The notes beneath the pieces are model-generated. The model was given only the letters and a program-made list of their open reading frames with translations, made no database searches and was not told the DNA's origin. From Datisca glomerata (taxonomy: Eukaryota; Streptophyta; Magnoliopsida; Cucurbitales; Datiscaceae): a DNA stretch of 64,000 nucleotides. The stretch spans positions 323,001 through 387,000 of the forward strand of contig QANY01005285.1 of the NCBI GenBank assembly GCA_003255025.1, read 5' to 3'. Each line of letters opens with the position of its first letter. The stretch's first letter is position 1. Shown here piece by piece: positions 37,122-48,360 of the stretch. The position numbers and the translations under genes were made by a program.

Positions 37122-37253
37122 CTCTATTTGTGTAAGTCTTTAATCTTACACCATAATACAGTAACTGTTTTTACTATTCATTAATACAGTTTTACTGTTT
37201 ATCTTCTTGCCTCTTAATACCCCCTCTTAAATACTGTTCAATTTCACGCCTTT

Positions 37254-37266
37254 TAGTATCAGAGTC
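37254..37266 (+). promoter_or_regulatory. Viral tRNA-Met primer-binding site
   Basis: TAGTATCAGAGTC differs from the usual TGGTATCAGAGCC at two positions. By convention it defines nucleotide 1 of a caulimovirid genome, so the integrated copy is permuted relative to that map. Confidence 0.75.
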
Positions 37267-37333
37267 AAACCTGGTGGGAATAATTACTGTTCATTAACTA
37301 TTTCTACTTCAATATTTGTTTCTACTTCAAATA

Positions 37334-37373
37334 AAAAAAAGACAGAGGGTGATGTCACCCTCTGTCTTTTTTT
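37334..37373. repeat. Palindrome at the right edge of the viral copy
   Basis: The core GACAGAGGGTGA and its complement TCACCCTCTGTC surround a 2-bp centre, extended by A7 and T7 arms. The core matches the left palindrome (29852-29873) at 20 of 22 positions. Ogre LTR homology resumes directly after it. Confidence 0.8.
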
Positions 37374-38750
37374 AATTTTCATTTATATATATATATATAT
37401 ATATGTTTAGTAAATAAATTAATAATAAATTTTTTATTTGTAAAATAAATTAATCTATGAAAAAAATGCTTAATTTCATACATAATAAACATGAGCATGC
37501 TTTTTTTACTACATGGTCTATTAATTATCATTTTTTATTTTTCACCCAATGCTAATCAAATAGCAAAAGAATGATCATGAATGGTAACTAATTTAAACAA
37601 ATGTCACTAAAAAATAAATAAATAATTTTGTTTGGGATATAAATATATCATTTTTTATTTTGGACTACTTAGTTCACTAATTACCATTTTTCCTTTCTTC
37701 CTTCATTGCATAGGAATGATCATGGATAGTAACTAGTTTAAACAAATGTCACTAAAGAAAATGCATAAAAATTTCAAAATAAAATAATTTTTGTTTGGGA
37801 TATAAATATACCACTTTTTTATTTTGGAACACTTAGTTCACTAATTATCCTTTTTCCTTTGTTCCTTCATTGCTAGGAATGATCATGGATGGTAACTAGT
37901 TCAAACATGTGTCACAAAAAATGATGGTCAAAAATTAAAAAAAAAAAGACTTGTAAGAACATAAAAAAATCAAAGCTTAAATATTTGCATAATCTTGTGT
38001 AGAGGTTTTACTCTCTATTTTATGCATTTTTTATGTATAAGAAATTATCATAGGAGATTTTTTAATCAAAAGTACACTTTCAACCCATTAAATGGTTGAT
38101 TCACATTGAGTTAATTTTACACCCCTCAAAATTTTATCCTCATTCTCATTGATTGAGTTGATGACAAAAAAAAATCTCATCATCAAACTTTTAGAGTGAT
38201 AAACAATATATGAAAATAAAACTTAAGATTAAAAGGAGGAGAAATGATAAAGAATGAGCAAACAAACCTATATATGGAAAATGAAACAAAGAAATATCAA
38301 ATACATGAGTATGAGAAAGAAAGATGATTAATTAGAATGAACAAGATATATTGTAAGCTAAAATGTAAGAGATTTGAACTACTTTAATAAAAAAAAAATG
38401 AGAAGATGGAAGATGAATAGAAATGAAAACTCTCATTCTTTCTCTTTTTCACTATTTTCTCAAAACCTCTCTTTCTCTCTCTAAAATCTCTTCTCTTCCT
38501 CACTCTCCCAAATCTCCTCTTTCAAGTGAAGACCTCCCCTCTATTTATAGGAAAACTTAGGGCTTCACTTTTTTTAATTTTAGTCTTTTTGTTTTTTTTT
38601 TTTTTTTTTTTAGTCATTGGACAAATTTTCTTATTTTTTAGGCATTGGGCTATTTTTCAAATCATACACAAATCCTTAGACTAGTATATGGGCAAAAAAA
38701 TAAAATTTATATTTTCAAAGTATTGGACTGGATAAAATACGGTATCTACA

Positions 38751-38765
38751 ACTGCCCCCATTTGT
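38751..38765 (-). promoter_or_regulatory. Ogre polypurine tract
   Basis: On the minus strand AAATGGGGGCAG directly precedes the 3' LTR start TGTAGATAC. This is the plus-strand primer for reverse transcription. Confidence 0.85.
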
Positions 38766-40290
38766 TCACGCTTCTAAACTTAGAAGGTATACAAAGGTGT
38801 AGATATGTATTTTGATCGAGAAAAAACTATATAGATAAAGAAAATAGAAACCTCAACTTATTCGGGTTCTATGAAATGATGAAACTTTTGAAATGGACCT
38901 GGATAGACACAGGTTTCGACCTCGACTCAATTCGGGTAACCCTATAAATTGAAATGGACCAGGCGCTGAAACCGGGCTTTGACCGAGACAAAGTCGGGTT
39001 TGATTTAACCTAAGATAAAGAAAGGACGCGGACCTGGATAGATGTAGGCTTCGACTTTGACTCGATGTGGTTCGATTTAACCATATGAATTGAAACGGAC
39101 CAGGCGCTGACACCGGGCTTCGACCGAGACAAAGTCGGGTTTGATTTAACCAAAGATAAAGAAACGATGTAGACATAAATATAGGTAGGCTTCAACCTCG
39201 ACTCGATGCGGGTTTGACTTAACCATAGATAAAGGAAGGGCATGGACCTAGATAGACGCAGGCTTCGACCTCGAGTCGATGCGGGTTCGATTTAGTCATA
39301 TTAATTGAAATAGACCAAGCGCTGACACTGGGTTTCGACCACGACAAAGTCTGGTTTGATTTAACCTTGACCTCGACTCGATTCAGGTTTGATTTAACTA
39401 AAGATGTTGAAATGATATTTGATCTGATATTTACAAATTTCATATGGTGCAAGAGCTAGACTAAAGCATGTTCTAAATGTTGGAAAGTCATGTATGGATT
39501 CGAAAGAATATCTTTAAATGATTCATGCACTTGAACTGCATCAAAACAGATCAATATGATGCATGTCTATGCATTGTAATTATTGAATATAAATGAAAAG
39601 TAGTGATTTTGAGTGCATGCGTGCTATGTATGATTGAAAACATTTTGTGAGAAAATTATTTGATAATTTTTTTGAAAGTTGACTAATGTCGCCATATCCT
39701 TTACCCTTCAAATCAATCATTTGGCCTAAGGTCATGGACTCGCAATGAAGTATCGAGCATACTTTCAAGAAAATGATGCATCCTTTATTCGTTGGTTTGT
39801 GTCCCAGTATTTGGCTTCACGTCGATGATGAAAAATTTTTGGATAATTTCTCCACATTTTGCTTATTTTATGTACTTTAATTGCAATCCTCCAATCATGA
39901 TTTAGCATTCATTATGTACATACCAACTTTCTCGTGATGATTTTTTAGATTTCCCCTCGTACTCAGACCGCCTTTCTTAGTTCCTATTTCTTTTTTTTTC
40001 TTTTTTAATTAGCTTTCACCTAACCAAGTTAATGCTTCTGAGTTATTTCAAGAGTAATTAATGATATCTTAGAATTGAGAGGATAAGAAATAATGGAAAT
40101 AAGGAAAAGATTAAGTATATGTATTTGTCAACTGAGAAAGAAAAAAGGCTCTTCATTGATGATGAATAATGTTTACAAACGATGATTTGGTAAAAGAAAA
40201 AAAATGGAGGAAGAATTTCTCCAGTATTCGAGACAGCTCTTATTTTTTAATATATTTTTTTGCCTAACTTCATTTTTCCCATACTTAGAG
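38766..40290 (-). other. Ogre 3' noncoding region
   Basis: The sequence lies between integrase and polypurine tract, with tandem repeats at 38870-39415. The rest (39416-40290) has no supported gene. Minus-strand frames at 38853-39452 read through the tandem repeat. Confidence 0.7.
38870..39415. repeat. Tandem repeat of about 135 bp in the Ogre 3' region
   Basis: Two full units plus shorter ones share GACCTGGATAGA, GGCTTCGACCTCGACTCGAT, GACCAGGCGCTGA, ACCGGGCTT and GACAAAGTCGGGTTTGATTT. Starts are at about 38896, 39031 and 39170 (spacings 135 and 139), then a shortened unit from 39245. It reads as degenerate repeats in all frames. Confidence 0.85.
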
Positions 40291-40296
40291 CGGTCA

Positions 40297-41617
40297 AACG
40301 AAGTACTTCTTGACTGTTTCAGAATTAACTGTGTGCGGTAAATCATCTTCATCCATGTTTGTTAGCATGAGAGCTCCTCCCGAGAAAGACTTCTAGACAA
40401 TGAAAGATCCTTCGTAATTTGGGGTCCAATTCCCGGTGATCCTTTTGATATAAGAGTATCTTTTTTAACACCAAGTCTCCTTCTCGGAAACATTAGGGAC
40501 GTAATTTTTTGTCATATTCGTGCACCATTTTTCTTTGATATAATTCCCATCTACATAATGCAGTCAATCTTTTTTCCTCGATGAAATTCAATTGCTCATA
40601 TCGTGTTTGTACCCACTCTGCTTCTTCTAATTTTGCCTCCATAAAGACTCTGAGGGAGGGAATTTCCACCTCAATTGGAAGGACCACTTCCATGCAATAT
40701 ACCAAAGAGAATGGCATTGTCCCAGTTGATGTTTGGACTGATGTGCGGTACCCATGCAGTGCAAAAGGAAGCATCTCATGCCAATCCTTATAAACCTTTG
40801 TCATCTTCTCTATGATCCTTTTTATGTTCTTATTGGCTGCTTCCACTGCTCCGTTCATTTTCAGACGATAAGGAGATGAATTATGATGCTTAATTTTGAA
40901 TTGCTCACATAATTCTTTCATTATCTTGTTATTTAAATTTATCCCATTATCTGTGATGATCCTTCCAGGTAGACCATATCGAAAAATTATTTCCTTTTTA
41001 ATAAACTTAACAACCGCACTTCTGGTTACACTCGAATAAAAACTTACCTCCACCCATTTGGTAAAATAATCTATAGAGACCAAAATGAAACGATGCCCGT
41101 TAGAGGCTTTGGGTGTGATGGGACCAATGACGTCCATGCCCCACAAAGAACACGGCCAAGGCGCGGCCATGACATGTAAAGGGGATGCGGGTACGTGAAT
41201 TTTATCCGTATAAATTTGACATTTATGACATTTCTTGGCATACTTGATGCAGTCATATTCTAGAGTTAACCAATAATATCATGCTCTCAAGATTTTTTTG
41301 GCCATCATATGTCCATTAGCATGAACTCCACAAATTCCTTCGTGAACTTCCTCTATGATTTGATTCGCTTCCTTTGCATCAACACATCTTAAGAGCACCA
41401 CATCATGGTTTCCTTTGTAGAGTATTTCACCATTCAAGAAGAAACTCATGGACAATCTTCTAATAGTGCGTTTATCATTCTCAAAAGCTTTGGATGGATA
41501 TTCTCCATTCTTTATATACTTCTTGATGTCGTAATACCATGGTCTTGTGTCTGGCTCTTCTTCAATACTCATACAATGAGCAGGAAAATCCCGCTTCTCA
41601 ATTTTTATAGGTTGCAC
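40297..41617 (-). pseudogene. Ogre integrase
   Basis: Open stretches are 41617-41279 (N-terminal zinc-binding part, PAHCMSIEEEPDTRPWYYDI through LRCVDAKEANQIIEEVHEG) and 41170-40493 (catalytic core, 225 residues). Between them are HHCC-like Cys residues broken by stops at about 41278 and 41240. The core retains a DDX35E triad at residues 13, 74 and 110 of the second frame, in GMDVIG, ITDNG and NGAVEAANK. The C-terminal domain decays after 40493 (…DLPHTV near 40340). The core is the best-preserved catalytic domain in the element. Confidence 0.9.
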
Positions 41618-41629
41618 TTCTTTCTTAAC

Positions 41630-42007
41630 TTTTATCGCACTAGTTTACTTTCAGGCATAAGTGGCAAATTATGAACCACGATATCAGTGTCTAGACTTGA
41701 CATATCTTGGTAAGACCATGCAAAGACGTCAATATACTCTCTGAGTAAGTCAATTAATTCTCAACGGCTTTGGCTTGTTATAGAAGTTCCGATATGGACC
41801 TCTTTCATCTCTCCCTCCAATCCTAAATTTATCACCTCCGTTGACTCTTGATATTGTTAAGTTATTTTTTCATCCTCCTCTACCATTCTTAACATTTTCG
41901 GAGATGGTTCGAAATTATCCTTGTCACTTTCATCTGACTCAACGCTAAGAATGGGATTGTCAAAGTTATTACTTATGCTATTGTTTTCAAAATCACCGCT
42001 CTCGAAC
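41630..42007 (-). pseudogene. Ogre exon 2 start: linker and first residues of RT
   Basis: Reads from FESGDFENNSISNNFDN through SPKMLRMVEEDEKIT to LLREYIDVFAWSYQDM and HNLPLMPES. These are the conserved segments just before the reverse transcriptase fingers in Ogre. At about 41630 the sequence jumps to the zinc-binding part of integrase, so all RT and RNase H catalytic blocks are missing. Confidence 0.85.
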
Positions 42008-42282
42008 CTGAATCGGAGTATTGGATGAAAAGAAGGCGAGAAAAAAATAAATAAATAAACAAGGCATGAGTATGAACAACATTTCAGAAATGGAAAAATT
42101 TGACATAAAAGGAAGAACAAAAAGAACTGGAATTATATTTATCATTAGCAAAAGGAGACGAAACAAATTTTTAGATTTTCATTCAAAGATATGACATGAA
42201 ATAGACGAGAACATAGGCCCATAACAATGAAATTCCTAAGGCATTGGGTAGAATCATTAGAATTTTGGCATGAACACATTAC
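42008..42282 (-). other. Putative Ogre intron
   Basis: On the minus strand GTAATG is a candidate donor at 42282 and TTCAG a candidate acceptor ending at 42008 (275 nt). Joining across it keeps the frame from the G-patch region into GDFENN. In the second copy (63370-63638, 269 nt) the same joint also keeps frame. An intron in this part of pol is characteristic of Ogre. In this copy a TAA stop precedes the donor. Confidence 0.7.
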
Positions 42283-42923
42283 TCTTAAAAATTCTCGAGA
42301 AGCACTGGTAGCTCGGTGACGTCCCAATTGTTAAGCCCATGATCTGAATTGTATCGAGAAACCAAGTCCTCTGTACTTGCACTTGATGATTTTCCCAAGA
42401 TTGTAGATATTGAAAGCTCGGCGATATCATCTTCAAGGCAGTACTGCTCTACTATAATCGGTTCTTTGAATGAAATTCTCCCACTTCTAAAGGATTTAGA
42501 AATATGGGATATGATCGCCATTTCCATAACTAATTATCTATTTTCGAGCCTAGCAATCCTCTTTTCTTTCTTTTGAGCTTCCACTCTCCTTCTATCAGCC
42601 TTGGTCGGTCTAAATCCAAGCCCAAACCTTTGTTCATTCTTGTCCCACTCGATTAACTTATTTATGCCTTGATGCTTACCCCCGAGTCCTTTGCCTGGCT
42701 TATATCCCCCTTTTATCATCAACTTTGCCACCATCTGAGATTCTTTTGATAGGCTTGATGTTGGAGTGACTTTCCCACTAGCAACAAATGTAGTGTTCGC
42801 AATCTCAAATGATCGAAAAAAGCACTCCAATGCTTCTTCTGCCGTCTCAACATACGGCATGGTAGCCGGCTTGGATACCAATAAATCTTCTTCCCTATAT
42901 ATAAAAATGAGTTTGTGATCCAT
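42283..42923 (-). pseudogene. Ogre G-patch region between protease and intron
   Basis: 42923-42534 carries MDHKLIFIYREEDLLVSKPA, then the glycine-rich G-patch-like GGYKPGKGLGGKHQG (about 42711-42667) with FGLGFRP, then a basic stretch RRRVEAQKKEKRIARLENR. The overlapping frame 42527-42285 continues after one frameshift with SFRSGRISFKEPIIVEQYCL. G-patch motifs near the protease are known from several retroelements and viruses, where they bind RNA. Confidence 0.85.
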
Positions 42924-42969
42924 TATAAATTTCAGCTTCTAATGTAATGAAGACGGTACTACCCTGGCA

Positions 42970-43245
42970 GAGTGAATCTATGGCCGACCTAAAAGAAAAT
43001 TGTATGCTGGATTTATGTCCATCACTTGGAAAATAATATTGAATAGACATGGCCTGATTCGAATTTGTGTCTCTATGTCTCGGACTACTTCTCTTCGGGT
43101 ACCGTCGAATGCTCTTACTATCATCATGCTCAGTCGCATATGTGTTGCGTCCACAGAGAGTTTTGCTAGTGTGGATCTTGGCATTACATTTAGAGACGAG
43201 CCCTTATCAATAATACTTTTGCGACAAAATAATCCACACATTCAC
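42970..43245 (-). pseudogene. Ogre protease
   Basis: The frame 43241-42978 reads IIDKGSSLNVMPRSTLAKL, then AFDGTRREVV and FQVMDINPAYNFLLGRP. This is the Tat-type retropepsin with the Asp-x-Gly-Ser active site and the C-terminal LLGRP. It is separated from the gag frame only by a TAG stop at 43242-43244. Confidence 0.88.
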
Positions 43246-45980
43246 GGATATATGTAGAGCTCTGGTGTGTCCGGTACTGTCGGCAGGGATTTCATCATCT
43301 GTGAAAGTGATAAATTTAGTGCGGTAATATTTCCCACCATTCCACTCAACTTCTCCATTGTAATGTCATGACAGACATATGCTTGATTCGAAACCTTTAA
43401 TAATGCTTGGCGATGTGGTTCAGAATTCAGAAAGAGTGATAGTAAAAATATGCGAGCAGGTAAATGATTAAGTTTTTCTATCACCTTATACTCGCTTTGC
43501 TTAATTAGCATAAAAAATTCACATACTTCTTCTTCAGACACTGCTCTTTCTTTCTCCGTGCCTCTTATTATATCTGGGTTTATCACTTGGCCGCCATGCA
43601 TTTCTCCTTGGAATTCATGACCATTGTAGCCTTCTTTGGCCTTCCTTTTCCTTTGACTTTCAAAGTCATCGCTTTTATCCGTTTTCAAAACTTCTAGTGT
43701 GTAGCATCTGCCACTCCTCGTCATCCCACCTACTCCTGAAATATTAGTTATGGGGAGATCGAGGTCAGACAGATTTAGCTCTTGAGTTTTTTTGTTACCG
43801 CTTGTAATGACCTCATATTCGTACGTCCATGGTACTACTCTTGAATCTTTGTAAGCAAACGCACCCGGTATTTGACTAGTGATAGGCATCGGAGCATAAA
43901 ACATAGTGGTGTGAGTTGACTTTTCCTCGTAATGTACTGTGAGAGGTTTTGGGATATAAGACGACATTTCAACATTAACTTTAGATGATTCTTTAGTTAT
44001 CATGAGAACTAAAAAGTCATATTCCTGGTATTCTATTTCTCCTTTATGACTTATTGTAAGTATCTTTGCATCCAACAACTTTTGTACTTCCATTTTAAAA
44101 TCAGCACATTCCTTAATTGTATGCCCCGTCACATTCTTATGAAACAAACAATCAAAGTCATACATATGCTTCCTAGAAATGCCCTTATCCTCTGAGCGTG
44201 TGGGTAGGTGTAACCTGCTCTAGAAAGAAGATGGAAAAGTGTTTCCATTGACGTGCTCACATCTTCCGCGTCCCTCTTTCCATATGAAAAATATTCATCA
44301 ATTGCATTTACGATAGGATTCCCATGATTTGGTAGAGGGTTGGAATTGATATCTAGATTCCAATTAACCTTTTGAAAATTCAACCATCCAGCCTTGATTA
44401 GTGCATGTACTCTACCTTTTAATGTCGTGCAATTCCCATTCAAATGTCCCACTGCCCCAGCATGATAATCACAGTGAGCAGTCGGATCATACCACATTGG
44501 GTATGGTGGTTATAGAGTTTCATAAGGAATTGGCACAAATTGATTATTCTATATAAGAGTTCTATATATGACATGGGGATTGGACCATATTGGATAAAAC
44601 GTTGATTATTTCTATTTTCCCTCAGAGACTGATCAACCTGACCAACATTTTGCTAGTGAGTCGGTGGTCTGAAATCAGGTCTCGGGTTATTTTGAAATGC
44701 TGATTGTTGAAAGTGATAATTGTACGGAATTTGTGAAGTATTTACCACATATGATGTCACAGATTTGGTCCCTTCACTATACTTTGGAAATCCCGGCCTC
44801 GAGTTTGCAGCTTGTGATGGGTACCCAACAATGATCATCTGTACATCTCCTTTTTTACCGCTTCAACGGCGGCCGCTTTTTTATGGATGATGTATCAGAT
44901 AGAACTTCCAAAATTCTTCCATTCTTTACCTAGTATTCAATCATTTCACCAATCACTATAATGTCAGAGAAGTTGTGTGAAGCATTTCAAATCATCCTAT
45001 CGTAGAATGGAGATCTCAAGGTATTGATAAACACTATAGCCATCACCTTTTCTAAAAATTGGGGGGGGGGGGGTACTTGAGCAGCTAATTCCCTCCATTG
45101 TTGCGCATATTCTTTAAAGCCTTCAGTAGGCTTTTTCTCCATCCTTTGTAGATCCAGACGATCAGGAGCCATGTCTATATGTTGTACTTGTATTGTCTTA
45201 AGAAAGCATCGGCTAAATCTTTCCACCTCTGAATATGTTGGTTATCCAATTGGATATACCAGCGAGATGCAGTCCCTGTCAAGCTATCTTGAAAGAAATA
45301 AATCAGTAGCTTATCATTATTTGCACAAACAACCATCTTCTGCAGTACATAATAAGGTGGCTTCTCGGACATGTACTACCATCATATTTTTCAAACTCAG
45401 GTCGTTTGAATTTGTGTGGGATGGTAACATCTGGGATCAAACCTAATTGGGTGGCATCAATGGTACCATATACATCTGACCCTTCAATGGCGCGCAATCT
45501 TTCCCCTAAAAAGTCCAACTTATCTTTCGACGGCGGGTCTTCGCTTGGTTTAGTAACAGGCATCTGCCCCTTTGGGTCATCAACATCAGGTATGATGATT
45601 GGCTCATTAGCGAGTTCTCCTTGTGGGGTGAAGGCTTGGTTATGGCCATGTGCCATTTGTGGATGGGTTGTACCCACTTTTCCTTGTCTGCATCATTTCC
45701 TGGACACTTGGAAATGGATAGTGCTGGATATTTACTAGTGGTGAAGAATGCTGAAGTGGTCGGTCTGATGACATTGATAGGTTGGAGTGAACCCAAGAGG
45801 GTAAGGTGGAATGTCGTTTGGCAGTTGATTTTGTGATGATTGAGCCCCTTGCAGATTTTCAAGACAAGCTTTTCCCTTACTCGCGGTGAGGAGTTCTAGG
45901 ACTCTTGCCATTTGCTCTTTCAGCTCCCTAATTTCTTCTTTCATTTCCTCTAGTGATTGCTCTCTTTCTTGCTTGTCCAT
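43242..45980 (-). pseudogene. Ogre gag
   Basis: The likely start is at 45980 (MDKQEREQSLEEMKEEIREL, a coiled coil). The gag core is GTASRWYIQLDNQHIQRWKD (about 45288-45229), then YAQQWRELAAQV with a run of four Pro encoded by C13 at 45061-45073, then FINTLRSPFYDRMI. Two CDYH-type zinc-binding segments follow: AHCDYHAGAVGHLNGNC (44478-44428) and DFDCLFHKNVTGHTIKEC (about 44160-44107). The rest to 43242 is a linker. Frameshifts occur near 45300-45190, 44990-44840 and 44165-44130. The plus-strand frames at 45171-45836 are shadows. Confidence 0.85.
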
Positions 45981-46199
45981 GACCCTAAATTGAGCTCGCG
46001 TTCGATAAAGATGTTGGAGTTGACGGGCTATCTTTGAAAAGTTTTCTAAATAAAAAAAATAAGACAATGAGATGGTAGATTTTGCTAATGAAGAAGAATA
46101 AATAATAACAATAATAATAATGAAAGTGAATTTATGCATGAGAAATGATATTGCGCAAAGTGAAAGTCCAAAAGTACTCAATTTCATTCAATTAGTAGA

Positions 46200-46560
46200 G
46201 CCATCCACTACATTTGATTATGTGGAAGTTAAACTAGCAATATGAGTTTATATAAAATGACCCAAATCTCTGTTGATTTCTTCCAAGAACTTAGACAAGT
46301 TCTCCCTATTGGGATGGATGGTCAAAACACTTTTTTTCAAAAATGATGCTTGTTCCGCCAAATTGCTCACTCTCACAGCCACGTCTTTAAGCCATTCTAT
46401 AGCATGCCCTGATCATTGTTGAATCAAGTCGTGCTCTTGTTGCAGTAATTGGTAATCATATCTCAGTGCGTCGACATAAGCGTCATTATTTCTCTGCCAC
46501 GTTCTGATACGCTCTAACTTGGTGCTCAAGGCTTGCAATGACTTTCAATAGTTCTTCACT
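46200..46560 (-). other. Spacer between ORF1 and gag
   Basis: Broken minus-strand sequence, probably the tail of ORF1 plus the gag leader. No intact frame. Confidence 0.5.
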
Positions 46561-48360
46561 ATCATTTGGTGACTCAGTATTCCTCACTTTTTGATTCTCT
46601 AAATCAACTTGTAAATTATCAGCGAATCATCGTAACGAGTCATGTTTTTCTAACTCAATGATGTACGCATTTTTCTTATCAACAACCCCTTTAACCTCTT
46701 TTAAAACCTCTTGTTCATGCTTATTTTTCCTTTCTAGCTTCATGATTCGATCCTCTTGTTCATAGATTACCACTCGCAAGTTCTCATTGTCCTCTACCAT
46801 CCTTCTGATTTTGTTGTTCAGTTTGCTAGTGTCAGTTTCCAACTCTAAGTTTTTCTGTTCACATATTCTTGATCCTCAATTTTGTTTCTTAAATCTTTGA
46901 GTTATTTTTCCGCTTCGATCCTGTGCTGGCCAGACAAATTCATCCCGACCGTTAGACGTATGTTTTCTTCTAAGAGAGATAAATTCTTTTGACACTCCTC
47001 ATATAACTCATCCCGCTCCTCATTTTTAACAATCTCCTGATAAGCTTCTGGTAACTTGTGTGATTGTAAATCCTTAACTGGTAAGGCAATAGTTACTTTC
47101 CCTATGCTCTCAAGCCACGTTTCATACTCCTTTGTGCAATTCATTTGATTCTTCTCTTTTCACACTCTTCTCGTTATTTTCCAAGCTCCAATTAGCTGCT
47201 GTAATTTTTGTTCAATATCTTGAGAATCATAATTGATCTCAATGTCCTTAAATGCGTGCGTGGCAGGGATAAACTGTATCATGTATAGTTGACGGAGCAC
47301 CATTAGTGAAGCATAACTAGTACAACCCCTTAGTCTTGGGAGCGGGACCCATTGATAATCACCACATTTGTAGATCATCGATGTCAACGGCATCCATTGG
47401 GCTTTCCAGATAACATCCTCATCTTTCAACTTTGATAGGTGTGAGATCCACACCGCTTTTGTGGGAAACTGCAGATTCCATTTGGTCATTCCAAATTCTG
47501 CAATAAGGATTCTCGTCTTCATCCATGGACTTGAAAACTTAACTTGAGGACATTTAAAATCTGGTGAACATCTTAGATGGTTGAGAATCCAAATACACAA
47601 AAGAGATGGAGAGCCGATAAACTTCCCTTTTCGAAGCGCTCGAATGTGATTTAAGGAACGAAAAGTCTCAATTATAATTGAGATAACAGGGTTAACACCA
47701 TGTTCAACTTGCAGGAACATTTTTATCACTTTATCATCCACATAACCTTGATTTTTTTAGAACAACACGGTGTCATATATACACAGAGCATATAGAGTCA
47801 TACCCTTATCTTTCTTTAAGACATTTTGGGCGAGATCTAAAAGGTAATCCAGTGGTACACACTCATTCCCCCATTTAACTTTCAACATTTTTTCAATCTC
47901 AGATGCATGGACAGTACCCAAAAGCTTGGATAAAGCTCTCTTCAATGTGAGCCTTTGTCGTAATTATAAACTTTATCCGTGCTTTGCAGCGGGACGTTCA
48001 GTAGGGCTTGATATTCTTCAATTGTAGGAGTAAGATCAATTGTTCCAAAGGTGAAACATCTGTACAGAGGGTCCCATAAATGCATTAAAGCCTTAAGAAC
48101 GGGAGCATTGATTGTAATATATAGAAGATAAGCGATTAGACCACATTTGCCGACAAATAAATTTTTCTGCTCCGGTGAAAAATCCTCTCATATCTTCTTC
48201 AACCTCTCCAAGTTAGGGTGTGAGAACTCTATCTTAGTTATTGGTGGTAGAAGAACGACATCTTCTTTTTCCAGACAATCTCCTTTTTGTTTCTGTGTTT
48301 CCTCTGACCATTGGGCTACTGTAACTTGATCTTCTATCACACTCGGAGTAGAAGTCAAGG
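46561..48360 (-). pseudogene. Ogre extra ORF1
   Basis: Located between primer site and gag. The N-terminal half has the recognisable Ogre ORF1 blocks: CFTFGTIDLTPTIEEYQALL (48034-47975), then WILNHLRC and VIWKAQWMPLTSMIYKCGDY (about 47418-47359), LPRLRGCTSYASLMVLRQLY and QFIPATHAF in the frame 47741-47160. The C-terminal half is coiled coil (47144-46902 and 46842-46627, for example KIRRMVEDNENLRVVIYEQE). Its function is not established. Presence of this ORF before gag separates Ogre from most Ty3 elements. Stops break it about every 80-190 codons. Confidence 0.87.

Larger units (their letters stand above)
29876..37341 (+). mobile_element. Endogenous pararetrovirus (Caulimoviridae), unit-length and decayed
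   Basis: About 7.47 kb is inserted in the Ogre 3' LTR. Order: leader remainder (29876-30168), N-terminal region with repeats, coat-protein-like domain, zinc knuckle, protease, reverse transcriptase, a C-terminal region, then TATA box, poly(A) signal and tRNA-Met primer site (37254-37266), and about 75 bp of leader. Promoter and primer site therefore lie at the 3' end. That is a circular genome opened in the leader a short way past the primer site, at about one genome length. Many stops and substitutions, including catalytic residues, make it inactive. I did not recognise a 30K movement protein. The genus is undetermined; the family assignment rests on the coat, RT and C-terminal signatures. 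Confidence 0.82.
28990..38750 (-). repeat. Ogre 3' LTR, split by the pararetrovirus copy
   Basis: The two pieces, 28990-29875 and 37342-38750 (about 2.29 kb in sum), align with 49020-49873 and 50355-51757 of the other LTR. The inner end on the plus strand is GGTATCTACA, followed by CTGCCCCCATTT, which is a polypurine tract on the minus strand. The last part (37380-38750) includes A/T-rich sequence, a pyrimidine-rich CTCTCTTTCTCTCTC stretch near 38470 and TATTTATAG at 38540, which may be promoter material on the minus strand. Confidence 0.88.

Noticed and set aside
38853..39452. Three overlapping minus-strand frames with repeated residues
   Set aside because: They are translations of the 135-bp tandem repeat in the Ogre 3' region, not a repeat protein.
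45061..45073. Run of 13 G as a possible regulatory G-tract or assembly error
   Set aside because: On the minus strand it encodes four Pro residues in the gag core at a place where the family also has Pro, so it is explained by coding.
45171..45836. Plus-strand frames of 71-110 codons
   Set aside because: They lie opposite Ogre gag, which has the family motifs on the minus strand.
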